The translations under genes were made by a program, and so were the position numbers. Of a DNA stretch of 64,000 bases, positions 34,021 to 42,155 are shown piece after piece. Location: assembly GCF_029674545.1 (NCBI RefSeq), contig NZ_CP121354.1, positions 5,651,001 to 5,715,000 of the forward strand. The letters are read 5' to 3'. The notes under the pieces are model-generated. The model did not search any database. It was given only the letters and a program-made list of their open reading frames with translations, and was not told the DNA's origin. Each line of letters begins with the position of its first letter. Positions within the stretch are counted from its first letter, which is position 1. This stretch comes from Mesorhizobium sp. WSM4904. GTDB lineage: Bacteria > Pseudomonadota > Alphaproteobacteria > Rhizobiales > Rhizobiaceae.

Positions 34021-34995
34021 TCACGAAGCAGGAGGAGCCGGGCGGCCGCTCCATCGCCGGCTCGTCTGTGGCTTCACGAACAGGGTTGTGACTTCCTGAC
34101 GCTCGGCGGCCAGCCTCGTCTCCAACCGTTCGACGCAATCTTCTATATCGTCGGCATTCGCCGCATCGTGAAATTGCGCGCTGAGCGCGGCCACTACCTG
34201 ATCCGGCGCCATATGAACCGTAATCACGCCGTTGACTTGCTGAATGGCTGGATCCTCCCTTGCCATCCTTAGAATGGCGGCCTCGACAGCTGGCGCTGCG
34301 CGCTCTCCGATCAGCAGTCCTTTGCACTCCCGTGCCAAAAACCCAGCGGTCAGCGCGAGCAAAATGCCTATGCATATCGAGCCAGCCCCATCCAGCGTGG
34401 GCATTTCAAAGTGTCGCGAGAGCGCGATGCTGACAAAAGCGATGGCAATACCCGCCAATGCCGCACTGTCTTCGAGCAGAACGGTGAAAGTGGACGGATC
34501 CTTGCTTCGGCGGAGAGCCTCCAGATAATTGCTTTTGCCTTTGGATGATCTGAAGTTCTTGAAGGCGAGCTGCCAAGAATAGCCTTCGAATATCGCGGAA
34601 AGAGCCAGGACAACGAAATTCGCGCCGGCGTTCTCAATGGGTATCGGGGCGAGAATGTGAACCACGCCCTCGTAGAAGGAAACGCCGGCACCGAGCGCAA
34701 AGACAAGCAACGCGACGACGAAGCTCCAGAAATAAAGCTCGCGCCCGTGCCCAAGGGGGTGATTCTCATCCGGTGGCTTCGCCGAACGATTGAGGCCGTG
34801 CAGAAGCAGCAATTCGTTGCTGGTATCGATTAGCGAGTGCACTCCTTCGCTGACCATTGCAGAACTATTGGTGAGTGCAGCAGCAATGAACTTCGATATC
34901 GCAATCAGCAGATTGCCGATGAGAGCGGCGTAGATAGTCTTCCTAGACGGATGAGCGATCGCAGGCCGATCCGTGTCATCGTGGGTTTCGGTCAC
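34021..34995 (-). CDS. cation diffusion facilitator (CDF) transporter
   Basis: 324 aa. Six helices with MVSEGVHSLIDTSNELLLL (HxxxD in the second) and LLEDSAALAGIAIAF, where an Asp pair replaces the second HxxxD, as in one CDF branch. The C-terminal domain (PAIQQVNGVITVHMAPDQVV) is the usual ferredoxin-like cytosolic part. It exports Zn, Mn or Fe by proton antiport. GTG 34995 follows GAGGAA; the frame extends to 35064. A GGAAC-N16-AGTT box is at 35064-35088. Confidence 0.87.
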   Translation of the reverse strand: MTETHDDTDRPAIAHPSRKTIYAALIGNLLIAISKFIAAALTNSSAMVSEGVHSLIDTSNELLLLHGLNRSAKPPDENHPLGHGRELYFWSFVVALLVFALGAGVSFYEGVVHILAPIPIENAGANFVVLALSAIFEGYSWQLAFKNFRSSKGKSNYLEALRRSKDPSTFTVLLEDSAALAGIAIAFVSIALSRHFEMPTLDGAGSICIGILLALTAGFLARECKGLLIGERAAPAVEAAILRMAREDPAIQQVNGVITVHMAPDQVVAALSAQFHDAANADDIEDCVERLETRLAAERQEVTTLFVKPQTSRRWSGRPAPPAS

Positions 34996-35063
34996 GTTCG
35001 GAATTTCCTCAACCGCTGGAGAAATATCGCGACGTTGTAAACGGCATCGCCGTATCGCGAACA

Positions 35064-35088
35064 AACTTCTACGAACTCATGTTGTTCC
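35064..35088 (-). promoter_or_regulatory. EcfG/RpoE2-type promoter box
   Basis: Minus strand GGAAC (35088-35084), 16 nt, AGTT (35067-35064), upstream of the CDF gene. It supports the GTG start at 34995 over 35064. Confidence 0.55.
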
Positions 35089-35221
35089 GCTTTCGCGGTC
35101 CTCAAGCGCTTCGGACCGGTTTGCGACCCATTGGCAACGAGGCCCTATCGGTGTTGAGAAAGCTATGGCCGAGCCTGCCTAGCCGCGGGCTCAAACTGTC
35201 TAGCTTCAGGCGCGTCCTGGA

Positions 35222-36088
35222 CTAGGGCTTGTCCTCCAGGGGCCTTTCGGAACTGGAAAAGTTCCGGCGCACCGCCTCGTCTGTTCTGTCGGCGGTGGAC
35301 TTGACGACGTCGCTAACTTTGTCGGCCAGCGTGCCTTCGCTCGATGCCTGCCGGCCTGCTTCGTCGCTGGCCGTCTCGTAGGCTTCGGCTGCAACCTGCT
35401 TCACTTGGTCGATGCCTTTTTCGAGCACGTCCTCTGCTTTGTCGCGAAGCTGTTCGCTATAGTCGCCGAGCCGCTCGTCCTCGACCTGCGTGCGAGGCAT
35501 CATGACGCCGATCGCTGCCCCGACAGCGAGGCCGACAGCTGCCACTGCAAGAGGCTGATCCTCCATCAGCTGCTGTGCGGAGCGGCTGGCCCTCGATGCC
35601 ACGTCGGCTGTAGCTGCTGCCGAGTTCGTCAGCGTCTGCGCGGCGCCGCTTGCCATATCGGACATTGTGTCAGCCGCGCTGCCGGCCATTCCTGAAACAG
35701 TTACAGCCGCCCCTCCGGCTGCGTCGAAAACCGAGGCCGCGGTGTCCGAGGTCATGGTGTCCATTTCAGCGGCCGATGTACCGTCATGTTGGCTGGGACC
35801 GCGACGTGTTGGATAGGCGCGCGCAGCGGCGGTGCCGGAAGTGCCGCTGCCCAGCATCAGCCACGCCAGCCCAGCCCCGATCACCGTCAGCGGCAACGGG
35901 TTTTCCCGTACCTGGGTCTTCAGGTTGCGGAGCATCTCTGAGCCTCCGCTGTTGGCAAAAAATCCAGCGAATTCGTCGAAGAGCTGCCCGGGCGTTATCT
36001 TGTCCCGAATGGAGTCGGCGGTCGCCACCACCCTGGCACGCGTGGCCTCGGCTTCGCGTTCGAGCTCGGCTGCGGATTTGTCGGTCAT
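35222..36088 (-). CDS. DUF3618 domain membrane-associated protein
   Basis: 288 aa. The N-terminal AAELEREAEATRARVVATAD and IRDKITPGQLFDEF form the DUF3618 motif, followed by a short hydrophobic segment (PLTVIGAGLAWLMLG), an Ala/Ser/Thr-rich helical middle with AAGGAAVTVSGMAGSAAD repeats, and a second helix (AVAAVGLAVGAAIGVMMP). The C-terminal part is amphipathic and charged. Last gene of a four-gene operon, coupled to its neighbour by ATGA. Function unknown; envelope stress is likely. Confidence 0.8.
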   Translation of the reverse strand: MTDKSAAELEREAEATRARVVATADSIRDKITPGQLFDEFAGFFANSGGSEMLRNLKTQVRENPLPLTVIGAGLAWLMLGSGTSGTAAARAYPTRRGPSQHDGTSAAEMDTMTSDTAASVFDAAGGAAVTVSGMAGSAADTMSDMASGAAQTLTNSAAATADVASRASRSAQQLMEDQPLAVAAVGLAVGAAIGVMMPRTQVEDERLGDYSEQLRDKAEDVLEKGIDQVKQVAAEAYETASDEAGRQASSEGTLADKVSDVVKSTADRTDEAVRRNFSSSERPLEDKP

Positions 36089-36477
36089 CTCGCTTGTTCC
36101 TTGATCACGTTCGCATCGCGTTTCAGCTGTTCCTGCGTGCGGTCCGGCGCCAGTTCAGAAGGCGCCATGCTTGCCATCCCGGTCCGCAACAGGAAAACGC
36201 CCAGCACAGCCACGATCACCCCGACGAGCAAAGCGGACCATCCGGTACCCAGCCCCAGACGTGCCAGAGCGATGACGAGCGCCTGCAGCAGAACCAGCAG
36301 CGCGGCGAGCAAGCATATCGCGCCGCCCAGAACCTCGACGGCACCGGCTTCGGCCTTGCTCACGTTTTCCGAGATCTCCGCCCGCAGGAGCCTGGCTTCC
36401 GTCTGCACGAGCGTGCTCACCTGATGGGCCAGATCACTGACCAGCGTGCCGAGGCTTGGATTGTCCTGATTGCTCAT
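36085..36477 (-). CDS. phage holin-like (DUF1469-type) membrane protein
   Basis: 130 aa. The N-terminal amphipathic helix SLGTLVSDLAHQVSTLVQTE and two hydrophobic helices (LLAALLVLLQALVIALARLG, SALLVGVIVAVLGVFLL) fit the family annotated as holin superfamily III, which in rhizobia accompanies DUF3618 proteins. Not part of a phage here. Overlaps both neighbours by 4 nt. Confidence 0.8.
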   Translation of the reverse strand: MSNQDNPSLGTLVSDLAHQVSTLVQTEARLLRAEISENVSKAEAGAVEVLGGAICLLAALLVLLQALVIALARLGLGTGWSALLVGVIVAVLGVFLLRTGMASMAPSELAPDRTQEQLKRDANVIKEQAR

Positions 36478-37076
36478 CTTTCCAGCTCCGCTGCCTGACC
36501 GGGAACACCGCCGTCGGAGCCCCAATTGGGACGCGTGTTGCCCCGGGGTTCGCCTGCTTTCACACCGGTTCGCCCGGCATTCCCCGACTCGGCCGACCTG
36601 TGCCCCTTGGGTGAGGTGGCCTTCATGAACCGTCCGAGCGCAAGTCCTGCCAGCACCGAACCGGCAATCAGCATACCGGGATTCTTGCGGCCGAAGGATT
36701 GAACGTCCTCGAGAACCTGCCTGAACGGTTTCTCTCTCAACGATGACGATAGCTCTTCCAGCCCGCCAGCGGCATCCAGCATGAATTTCGAAGCCGATTT
36801 TTGATCTTTGTCGGCCAGATGATCGCTTGCCACACGCATGGCGCCGCCGAGTGCCGCCAGGCTCGATCCCACATCGCGTTGCGTCTCTTCAGCTTTTTCC
36901 GACAGCGCTTGCTGGGCGTCGGCGGCGTACTGCCCGCTCCTGTGAACCACCTCGTCGCGCGCATCGTGGAGCGCCTCGCCAGCGCTTTGGGTTTCCTTCT
37001 GGAGTCGATCGGAAATTTCGTTCTTCGCGTTGGCGAACTCGGCCGGCTCGCGGCCCTGATCATTCTCGCGCTGCAT
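36474..37076 (-). CDS. hypothetical helical protein with one membrane anchor
   Basis: 200 aa. The first ~100 residues are charged coiled-coil-like (ETQSAGEALHDARDEVVHRS), followed by NPGMLIAGSVLAGLALGRFM, a single membrane segment, and a Gly/Arg-rich tail. The arrangement resembles envelope proteins paired with DUF3618/holin-like partners. ATG 37076 after AGGAGG, which overlaps the stop of the tiny gene upstream. Confidence 0.75.
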   Translation of the reverse strand: MQRENDQGREPAEFANAKNEISDRLQKETQSAGEALHDARDEVVHRSGQYAADAQQALSEKAEETQRDVGSSLAALGGAMRVASDHLADKDQKSASKFMLDAAGGLEELSSSLREKPFRQVLEDVQSFGRKNPGMLIAGSVLAGLALGRFMKATSPKGHRSAESGNAGRTGVKAGEPRGNTRPNWGSDGGVPGQAAELER

Positions 37077-37084
37077 AACGCCTC

Positions 37085-37159
37085 CTAGTGAAAGCCGAGG
37101 AAAGAGAGCACCGCGAGCACAACTACGATGAGACCGATGAGATAGATGACATTGTTCAT
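37085..37159 (-). CDS. tiny single-helix membrane protein
   Basis: 24 aa from ATG 37159, AAGGAGG about 9 nt upstream. After MNNV it is one hydrophobic helix of Ile, Leu and Val ending in a Phe-His tail. It is first in an operon with the three following membrane genes and lies behind a GGAAC box, the same position as the tiny gene at 29448. Translation is likely from these signals; function unknown. Confidence 0.6.
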   Translation of the reverse strand: MNNVIYLIGLIVVVLAVLSFLGFH

Positions 37160-37184
37160 GGCGCAGGTTCCTCCTTGCCTGTCC

Positions 37185-37209
37185 AACTTCGCGCCAGCCG
37201 CTATGTTCC
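37185..37209 (-). promoter_or_regulatory. EcfG/RpoE2-type promoter box
   Basis: Minus strand GGAAC (37209-37205), 16 nt, AGTT (37188-37185), 26 nt before the tiny gene's ATG. Confidence 0.55.
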
Positions 37210-37229
37210 CTCCTGTGATGGGTTTTTTT

Positions 37230-37245
37230 GTAAGTAGCTACTTAC
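37230..37245. repeat. perfect 16-bp palindrome at an operon boundary
   Basis: GTAAGTAGCTACTTAC overlaps the stop codon of the PRC-barrel gene at 37238 and is flanked by seven T on the plus strand. The T-run is on the wrong side for terminating the minus-strand operon, so it may be an operator. Confidence 0.5.
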
Positions 37246-37567
37246 CTCGATCGGCACGTTCGAAGCCGGAAAGCTCGTCATCCGAACAGAGCAGCCGCGG
37301 CCGCGTCGGATCGGAAATGTCGAGCTTGTCCCAAGATATGCGGTAGAGGCCTTCGCGGCGGCGCAGCCCGAAGACATCGAGCAACGCGGTGCCGACGGTC
37401 GATGCGGATAGGCGTTCGAACGCCGCGAAAATGCCTACATGAAATTCAGTAACGACGAGCTCGTCACCGTCCTGCTCGGCGATGATCTCCTCGAGATAGC
37501 CGATGGTCTTGCCGCTTTCCGAGCACACGCGCCGGCCGGCCAGATGTTCGAGGTTCACATTCGCCAT
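37238..37567 (-). CDS. PRC-barrel-like protein
   Basis: 109 aa. NLEHLAGRRVCSESGKTIGY, LEEIIAEQDGDELVVTEFHV and YRISWDKLDISDPTRPRLLC give a PRC-barrel-like sequence that ends in DELSGFERADRGK. It follows another PRC-barrel gene by 2 nt and a Nramp-related gene, suggesting it senses or regulates the transporter (inference). Soluble. Confidence 0.75.
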   Translation of the reverse strand: MANVNLEHLAGRRVCSESGKTIGYLEEIIAEQDGDELVVTEFHVGIFAAFERLSASTVGTALLDVFGLRRREGLYRISWDKLDISDPTRPRLLCSDDELSGFERADRGK

Positions 37568-37569
37568 CC

Positions 37570-37929
37570 TCAGGCTCCCGGGATGCGGCCGACGGCGTGA
37601 TCGCGCAGCCAGTGCTGCCAGGCAAGGATCTTCGTCCTACGCACGTCGATATCGAATTCGATGTCGACGCCGATATCGCGCACCTTGTTCCAGGCGATCC
37701 GGTGCGGCCGTGCCTGCCGCTTCCCGCTGAGCTTTGCCGCGAGGCGCGCCGTCCATCGACCAAGTCGGGTGCCAAGCCTTCGGGCCAGGGCAATCGAGCC
37801 GAGCTCGACCGCAATGACCCTCGGCGGCTTGCCCTGCCTCAGCTCGGCAACCAGTCCATCCACCTTGCCGACCTTGACCTGCTCGCGGTCGACCACCTGC
37901 TTATCCAGGATGTCGCGCAGCAACTGCAT
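37570..37929 (-). CDS. PRC-barrel-like protein
   Basis: 119 aa. MQLLRDILDKQVVDREQVKV and VDGLVAELRQGKPPRVIAVE form the first strands, and HRIAWNKVRDIGVDIEFDID the last. Such proteins next to Nramp or MgtE transporters may form a cytosolic partner. The stop is 2 nt before the second PRC-barrel gene, and the start overlaps the Nramp stop (TGATG). Confidence 0.78.
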   Translation of the reverse strand: MQLLRDILDKQVVDREQVKVGKVDGLVAELRQGKPPRVIAVELGSIALARRLGTRLGRWTARLAAKLSGKRQARPHRIAWNKVRDIGVDIEFDIDVRRTKILAWQHWLRDHAVGRIPGA

Positions 37930-39149
37930 CAGCTGCCTCCTAATATCTGAAGGGGAATGGTAACAACGGCCAACACGAAGCCGAGAGCGATGACGAAGAT
38001 GACGGCGGCATTTGAGATAAGGCCGTTGCGGTGCTGGTCGACGTAGCGTTCATCATTGAGCAGGAAGAGAAAAGGAACCACCGTCAGCGGAAGACTGGCC
38101 GCGGTCAACGCCATCGAGAAGATGGTGAGCCTCAGCGGATCGACACCAAGGGCTATCGGAACGGCGGCAAGGAAGAGCGTAACAGTGTAGACGAGGCTGA
38201 AACCGGGATCGTCCCGCGGCCTCAGGTTCTCGCCCCACGTCCAGCCGAAACCCTGCGCGACGAGATAGGCCTGTTGCAGGGCCACTTCGAGAGCGGCTCC
38301 AAAACAGGCGATGCCCAGCGAAGCGACGAAAAGCACAAAACCCCAGAAACCGAATGTCTGAATAAGCATCAGCGGGAGCTGGTTGTAATCGTCCACCTGG
38401 TTCACGCCATGGGCGCCGAGCACAAGCGCGGCCACGATCAGCACGGCCACGGAAATTGTTCCTCCGAAGCTCATGCCGAGACCGGCAATCGCGCGATTGG
38501 TACCGAGATAGCTCTTGTCCCATTGATCCTCGATCGCGCCCGAGGAATAGAACATGAAAAGGTAGGGTGAAATGGAAGCGCCGAGGATGCTGACGGCCAT
38601 GAACCAGTAGTTTGCCGTATCGTGCTGCGGCAAACTGGGCACGGCACCAATAGCCACTTGCTTCCATTCGGGCTGGAGCATCACCGCCGCGGCGATGAAG
38701 CAGAGCGTGACCAGGCCAAGCATCGATACCCCTTTCTCGATGAGACCGAACGTGCCTTTCCACAGCAGCAGCCAGGCGAGGAACGCCGCCGGCAGCGCCC
38801 ACCATTGAAAGCTGATACCCGTGGCAAGCTCGGCGGCGACGGCAATCCCGCCTATTTCGGCTGAGAGCACCATGAAATTGACCAGCAAGACTGCAAGCAA
38901 CGGCCAAAGGAAAGCGCTGAAACCGAAGCGTTCGCGAATTCCGTCAGCGATGGTGTGATGGCTGACGGCGGCGAAGCGGCCGGCCATCTCGACCAGGAAG
39001 ATGATGCAGATTGTGCCAAGTACGACCGACCATATCAACTGGAAGCCGAACAACGCGCCGGCCTGGGCCGACGTTGCCATCGAGCCAACCTCCAGGAAGC
39101 CGCCGACGCTGGTCACCACACCGAGTGAAATTTCCAGCAGCTTCTTCAT
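37929..39149 (-). CDS. Nramp-family transporter, strongly divergent
   Basis: 406 aa with about eleven membrane helices. The first helix reads SLGVVTSVGGFLEVGSMATS, lacking the DPGN metal-binding motif, and the sixth helix (ILGASISPYLFMFYSSGAIE) lacks the Met-Pro-His triad. Metal specificity is therefore unclear. It sits between a lipoprotein gene and two PRC-barrel genes with overlapping stops and starts, forming one operon. The second Nramp relative within 12 kb. Confidence 0.85.
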   Translation of the reverse strand: MKKLLEISLGVVTSVGGFLEVGSMATSAQAGALFGFQLIWSVVLGTICIIFLVEMAGRFAAVSHHTIADGIRERFGFSAFLWPLLAVLLVNFMVLSAEIGGIAVAAELATGISFQWWALPAAFLAWLLLWKGTFGLIEKGVSMLGLVTLCFIAAAVMLQPEWKQVAIGAVPSLPQHDTANYWFMAVSILGASISPYLFMFYSSGAIEDQWDKSYLGTNRAIAGLGMSFGGTISVAVLIVAALVLGAHGVNQVDDYNQLPLMLIQTFGFWGFVLFVASLGIACFGAALEVALQQAYLVAQGFGWTWGENLRPRDDPGFSLVYTVTLFLAAVPIALGVDPLRLTIFSMALTAASLPLTVVPFLFLLNDERYVDQHRNGLISNAAVIFVIALGFVLAVVTIPLQILGGS

Positions 39150-39577
39150 TGCTGCGACGCGAGATATTGGCGATAGGCTGTGACGAGATCCGCCTGCGCG
39201 GCGCGAAGGTCTTGCCGCGCCTGGCTGGCTTGGGCCTGCTGTTCAGCCTTAACCGCGCGCTCGACCCCGGCCGCTGCAATCGACAGCCGGCCGACCGCCG
39301 CCTTCACCGCGTCCCGCCTCCCGGTGTCGGACGAGGAGGCCGATTGAACTTGCCGGCCGGCGTCGCCGAGTGTGCCGGCAAAGGATTGCAAGGCCGCCGA
39401 CGCGTAGTGCGACGGTGCGGCGCCGGAGAGCCAGGAGTCGGTCACCAATACCGCCGCTTCCGCCGTCGAGGCGGCAAGCTTCGATTGCTGTTCGACGGTA
39501 TCCGACGAGGAGCAGGAAGCAAGTGCCAGTGCAAGCACCTGCAAGGAAGTCAGATTCCGCCAGGCAATGCTGCCCAA
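39146..39577 (-). CDS. small lipoprotein
   Basis: 143 aa. LTSLQVLALALASCSSSD contains a lipobox before Cys22. The mature part is Ala/Gln/Ser-rich and helical (VKAEQQAQASQARQDLRAAQ). First gene of the operon with the divergent Nramp and PRC-barrel genes, coupled by ATGA. A GGAAC-N16-CCTT box lies at 39616-39640. Function unknown. Confidence 0.78.
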   Translation of the reverse strand: MGSIAWRNLTSLQVLALALASCSSSDTVEQQSKLAASTAEAAVLVTDSWLSGAAPSHYASAALQSFAGTLGDAGRQVQSASSSDTGRRDAVKAAVGRLSIAAAGVERAVKAEQQAQASQARQDLRAAQADLVTAYRQYLASQQ

Positions 39578-39615
39578 TGCTTTCCCCTCGCTGCTGCCGT
39601 TCGAACATGAAGATA

Positions 39616-39640
39616 AGGCAGCGCCAATCGGAAAGTTCCG
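39616..39640 (-). promoter_or_regulatory. EcfG/RpoE2-type promoter box
   Basis: Minus strand GGAAC (39640-39636), 16 nt, CCTT (39619-39616), matching the Sinorhizobium form GGAAC-N18-TT. Confidence 0.45.
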
Positions 39641-39693
39641 CAGCGAAGTCCAGTTGCGCGACCCAGCCCGTCGCCGGTTCGATATAGGGCCGC

Positions 39694-40668
39694 CTAGCGG
39701 TCGCTCAGTTCGGCATCACCGGTGGACGACAGCGCAGCGATCTTGTCGATCATGGCAAGCACCACCTGCGGTGCCGTCTGATGCACCATATGACCGGCAT
39801 CGGGAACGATATCGACCAGCGAGTTCGGAAGCTCGGCGTGCAGGCGTAACGCCTCGGCCGGCGCGTCGAAAAGCTTGTCCCCAGCGCCAGCGATGATGCC
39901 GACGGGGGTGGGAATGTCGTCGTAGCGGGGTCTCGCGACCAGCGCCGCGACCCACATCAGATACGATTCCGCCGCGATGGATCGCAGCTGCGACGGACGG
40001 CTCGCCAACTCCTTCATCGCGGCCGCGAATGTCGCCGAGATCGCGGCCGGGCCAAATATCTTCCGCATCGACCAAGCCCAGCCAAGCCTGACCAGCGGCG
40101 GTAGCAGGGTGTGGCGGAACGCCGTTCCGATCAAAGCCATGGCCGGCAGCGCCGAAAGGGCGAGTTCGTATCTCGGCGGCGGATAATGGTAGCCCGAGAC
40201 AAGCACGACACCGGCAACCGTTCCCGGATGCCGGCGCGCCATCTCGAGCGCCACCGTGGCGCCCCATGAGTGGCCAAGAACCAGATAGCGCCCGATCCCG
40301 AGTTTCGCCGCGGCGGCATCGATCAGATCGGCCTGCGCGGTGGCCGACCAGACCCTGCCGATCGGGCGCGAGCTCCCGCCGAAGCCTGGTCTGTCGAATG
40401 CCACAACACGATAGCTGGCGGCCGCCTTGCCGAAGATGCCGCTCGTCGTGAAGTCTTCGGCCGAAGCGCCATTGCCGTGCAGCAGCAGAAGCGGCGCGCC
40501 CAGGCCGTCCTCGATGACGTGCAGCCGCGCTCCCCCCACTTCCACGAAGCGGCCGAAACGGCGCCCGCGCAAAGCCCGCCGTGACCGCAACCCATTATGG
40601 AGGGCAAGCGCTGCCGCTGCTGCGGCTAGGAGCAGGATTGCACGGTTCAGCGTCGTGATGTCAGGCAT
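39694..40668 (-). CDS. alpha/beta hydrolase
   Basis: 324 aa. An N-terminal hydrophobic anchor (AILLLAAAAAALALHNGL) precedes an alpha/beta hydrolase domain with LLLLHGNGASAEDF (oxyanion loop), LVLGHSWGATVALEMARRH (nucleophile Ser) and the histidine in DAGHMVHQ. The substrate is unknown; the closest families hydrolyse esters or haloalkanes. No stress box was found upstream. It ends 117 nt before the lipoprotein gene. Confidence 0.85.
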   Translation of the reverse strand: MPDITTLNRAILLLAAAAAALALHNGLRSRRALRGRRFGRFVEVGGARLHVIEDGLGAPLLLLHGNGASAEDFTTSGIFGKAAASYRVVAFDRPGFGGSSRPIGRVWSATAQADLIDAAAAKLGIGRYLVLGHSWGATVALEMARRHPGTVAGVVLVSGYHYPPPRYELALSALPAMALIGTAFRHTLLPPLVRLGWAWSMRKIFGPAAISATFAAAMKELASRPSQLRSIAAESYLMWVAALVARPRYDDIPTPVGIIAGAGDKLFDAPAEALRLHAELPNSLVDIVPDAGHMVHQTAPQVVLAMIDKIAALSSTGDAELSDR

Positions 40669-40986
40669 GATCCCGTGCTGCTAATTCCGTGCTGCTAACG
40701 ACCGGTTGATATAAGTCTGAATGACTGCTGCAGCACCGACAGCTGTCCAGAAGCACAGCTCCGAAAGTGAAGATCGCGTCCTCGCGGAGCTTGGCCCGTC
40801 GCAGCGGCCTGCGGTCCGTGCGACGGGCCAAGTGGCCGGCCTTTGCCCGCCAGCTCAAGGCGACCTCCCATACTCCGCTTCGAGGGCTAGCGGAGAACTT
40901 GTACAATGACCGGGATGTTTGATTGATGGCCATAAATTTTGTTAGTCACAACTGAAATGGCCGAGTTCGGCCTTGTAGATTGGTTC
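40669..40986. other. intergenic stretch
   Basis: About 318 nt. Two direct copies of a short sequence with core TTCCGTGCTGCTAA-like bases occur at 40665-40700. No gene, hairpin or stress box is convincing. Confidence 0.45.
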
Positions 40987-41241
40987 CTAGCTGCCGAGAG
41001 AGGAGCCGACCGGAAGCGGCTGACAGATGGTGAGAGTGGCGGAATAGACGGGGCTGCCGACTTCATCATGAACGATGACCGTCAGGGTCTTATCCAAATC
41101 GCTTGAAGACACTTCGTCGAGCGCGATGTCGTGTAGGGCCTTAAGCGCTTCCCACCGCATGTCACAGAGGGTGTCCAGATCGACGGCAGCGTCGCCCAGA
41201 GTTCGCCCATTACGAAGGACGTGAAAAAGATATGTCGGCAT
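40987..41241 (-). CDS. DUF6894-type small protein
   Basis: 84 aa. MPTYLFHVLRNGRTLGDAAV, DLDTLCDMRWEALKALHDIA and a C-terminal strand LTVIVHDEVGSPVYSATLTI follow the DUF6894 pattern of short rhizobial proteins, often stress-responsive. No membrane part. No GGAAC box was seen close upstream. Confidence 0.75.
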   Translation of the reverse strand: MPTYLFHVLRNGRTLGDAAVDLDTLCDMRWEALKALHDIALDEVSSSDLDKTLTVIVHDEVGSPVYSATLTICQPLPVGSSLGS

Positions 41242-41352
41242 GTGCCATTGTGAGACGCCCGGGTCGCGCTCGCATTTTTAAATTTGAGTGTTCGCAGCCG
41301 GCTCAGGGTGAACGCGCCCAGGGCCGCTTGGTCCTCCCGCTCAACATCGCCA

Positions 41353-41628
41353 CTATCGGCGTTGCGATGCTCGCCACCGCGGTGTGGCTATGTCGGCAAG
41401 GATGGTGATTTCGGCTTCGGTCAGCATGATCTGATAGCGCTGGGTGGAGTTTTTCGAGTAGATGTCGTCAGCAACAACTGAGATGGTGACGTCGCCGTTC
41501 TCACCGATCTGCAGGTCGTCAATCTGCAGTGGCTCTGAGTAAATGTGCTTCGGTGACCCCGCCTTCCGTCCCGGCTGAACGATCAAACGCAAAGTGTACT
41601 CCAATCCCGTGTCTGGTGTCGGCAACAT
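41353..41628 (-). CDS. small hypothetical protein
   Basis: 91 aa if the ATG at 41628 is used. The C-terminal ~80 residues read well as protein (LQIDDLQIGENGDVTISVVA, QRYQIMLTEAEITILAD), whereas the frame further upstream looks random, so the start may be near 41600. A GGAAC-N17-GGTT box lies at 41702-41727. No domain recognised. Confidence 0.5.
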   Translation of the reverse strand: MLPTPDTGLEYTLRLIVQPGRKAGSPKHIYSEPLQIDDLQIGENGDVTISVVADDIYSKNSTQRYQIMLTEAEITILADIATPRWRASQRR

Positions 41629-41701
41629 CGCCAACGCAAGACCCGTGCCACACCCCTGCCGGTCACGGCCCGGCGGGCAACTGAGCCACCCGTCGCGACC
41701 G

Positions 41702-41727
41702 AACCGGGGGCACGGTCGAAAGGTTCC
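41702..41727 (-). promoter_or_regulatory. EcfG/RpoE2-type promoter box
   Basis: Minus strand GGAAC (41727-41723), 17 nt, GGTT (41705-41702), upstream of the small gene ending at 41353. Confidence 0.4.
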
Positions 41728-41977
41728 ACTAGCCCACGCTTGTGAACCGATGCGCCCGCGTCGGGCATCCATAACGGCAAGCTGTGGCCCAAATCTCAGG
41801 CCGGCCTGCAGTCTGATGGCGCGCTAGCGCCATTGCTGGGAGTACGCATTAACAAATGTTTCCGACCGTCGTCGGGCGTTCGTGAGCATTGGTCCGTGTG
41901 GTGAAACATTTTTCGGCGACGCGGATTGGTAGTGGCTGCCGGCGCAAACCCCTTTCGTCGGTGGTTTTGGAAAGTGC

Positions 41978-42010
41978 GATGCCCGCCATTTTACGCCGAT
42001 GGCGGGCATC
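41978..42010. repeat. inverted repeat, perfect 11-bp stem
   Basis: GATGCCCGCCA, 11-nt loop, TGGCGGGCATC. The same stem recurs at 42124-42155. Confidence 0.7.
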
Positions 42011-42051
42011 AATCAGACTTCACAACAGGGCCTTCCCTCTTGACCTGTGCA

Positions 42052-42076
42052 GGAACATTGTGTCCCCCGCATTATT
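42052..42076 (+). promoter_or_regulatory. possible EcfG/RpoE2-type promoter box
   Basis: GGAAC (42052-42056), 16 nt, TATT (42073-42076), pointing into the hairpin region and not at a clear gene. Confidence 0.35.
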
Positions 42077-42123
42077 TAAGCAGAGCCGGCGAGAGTCGCT
42101 TCATCGTCGGCAGGAGAGAGGTG

Positions 42124-42155
42124 GATGCCCGCCGCTACCCCATCTGGCGGGCATC
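42124..42155. repeat. inverted repeat, perfect 10-bp stem
   Basis: GATGCCCGCC, 12-nt loop, GGCGGGCATC, followed by TGTTT. Either arm could also pair with the matching hairpin at 41978-42010. Confidence 0.65.
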
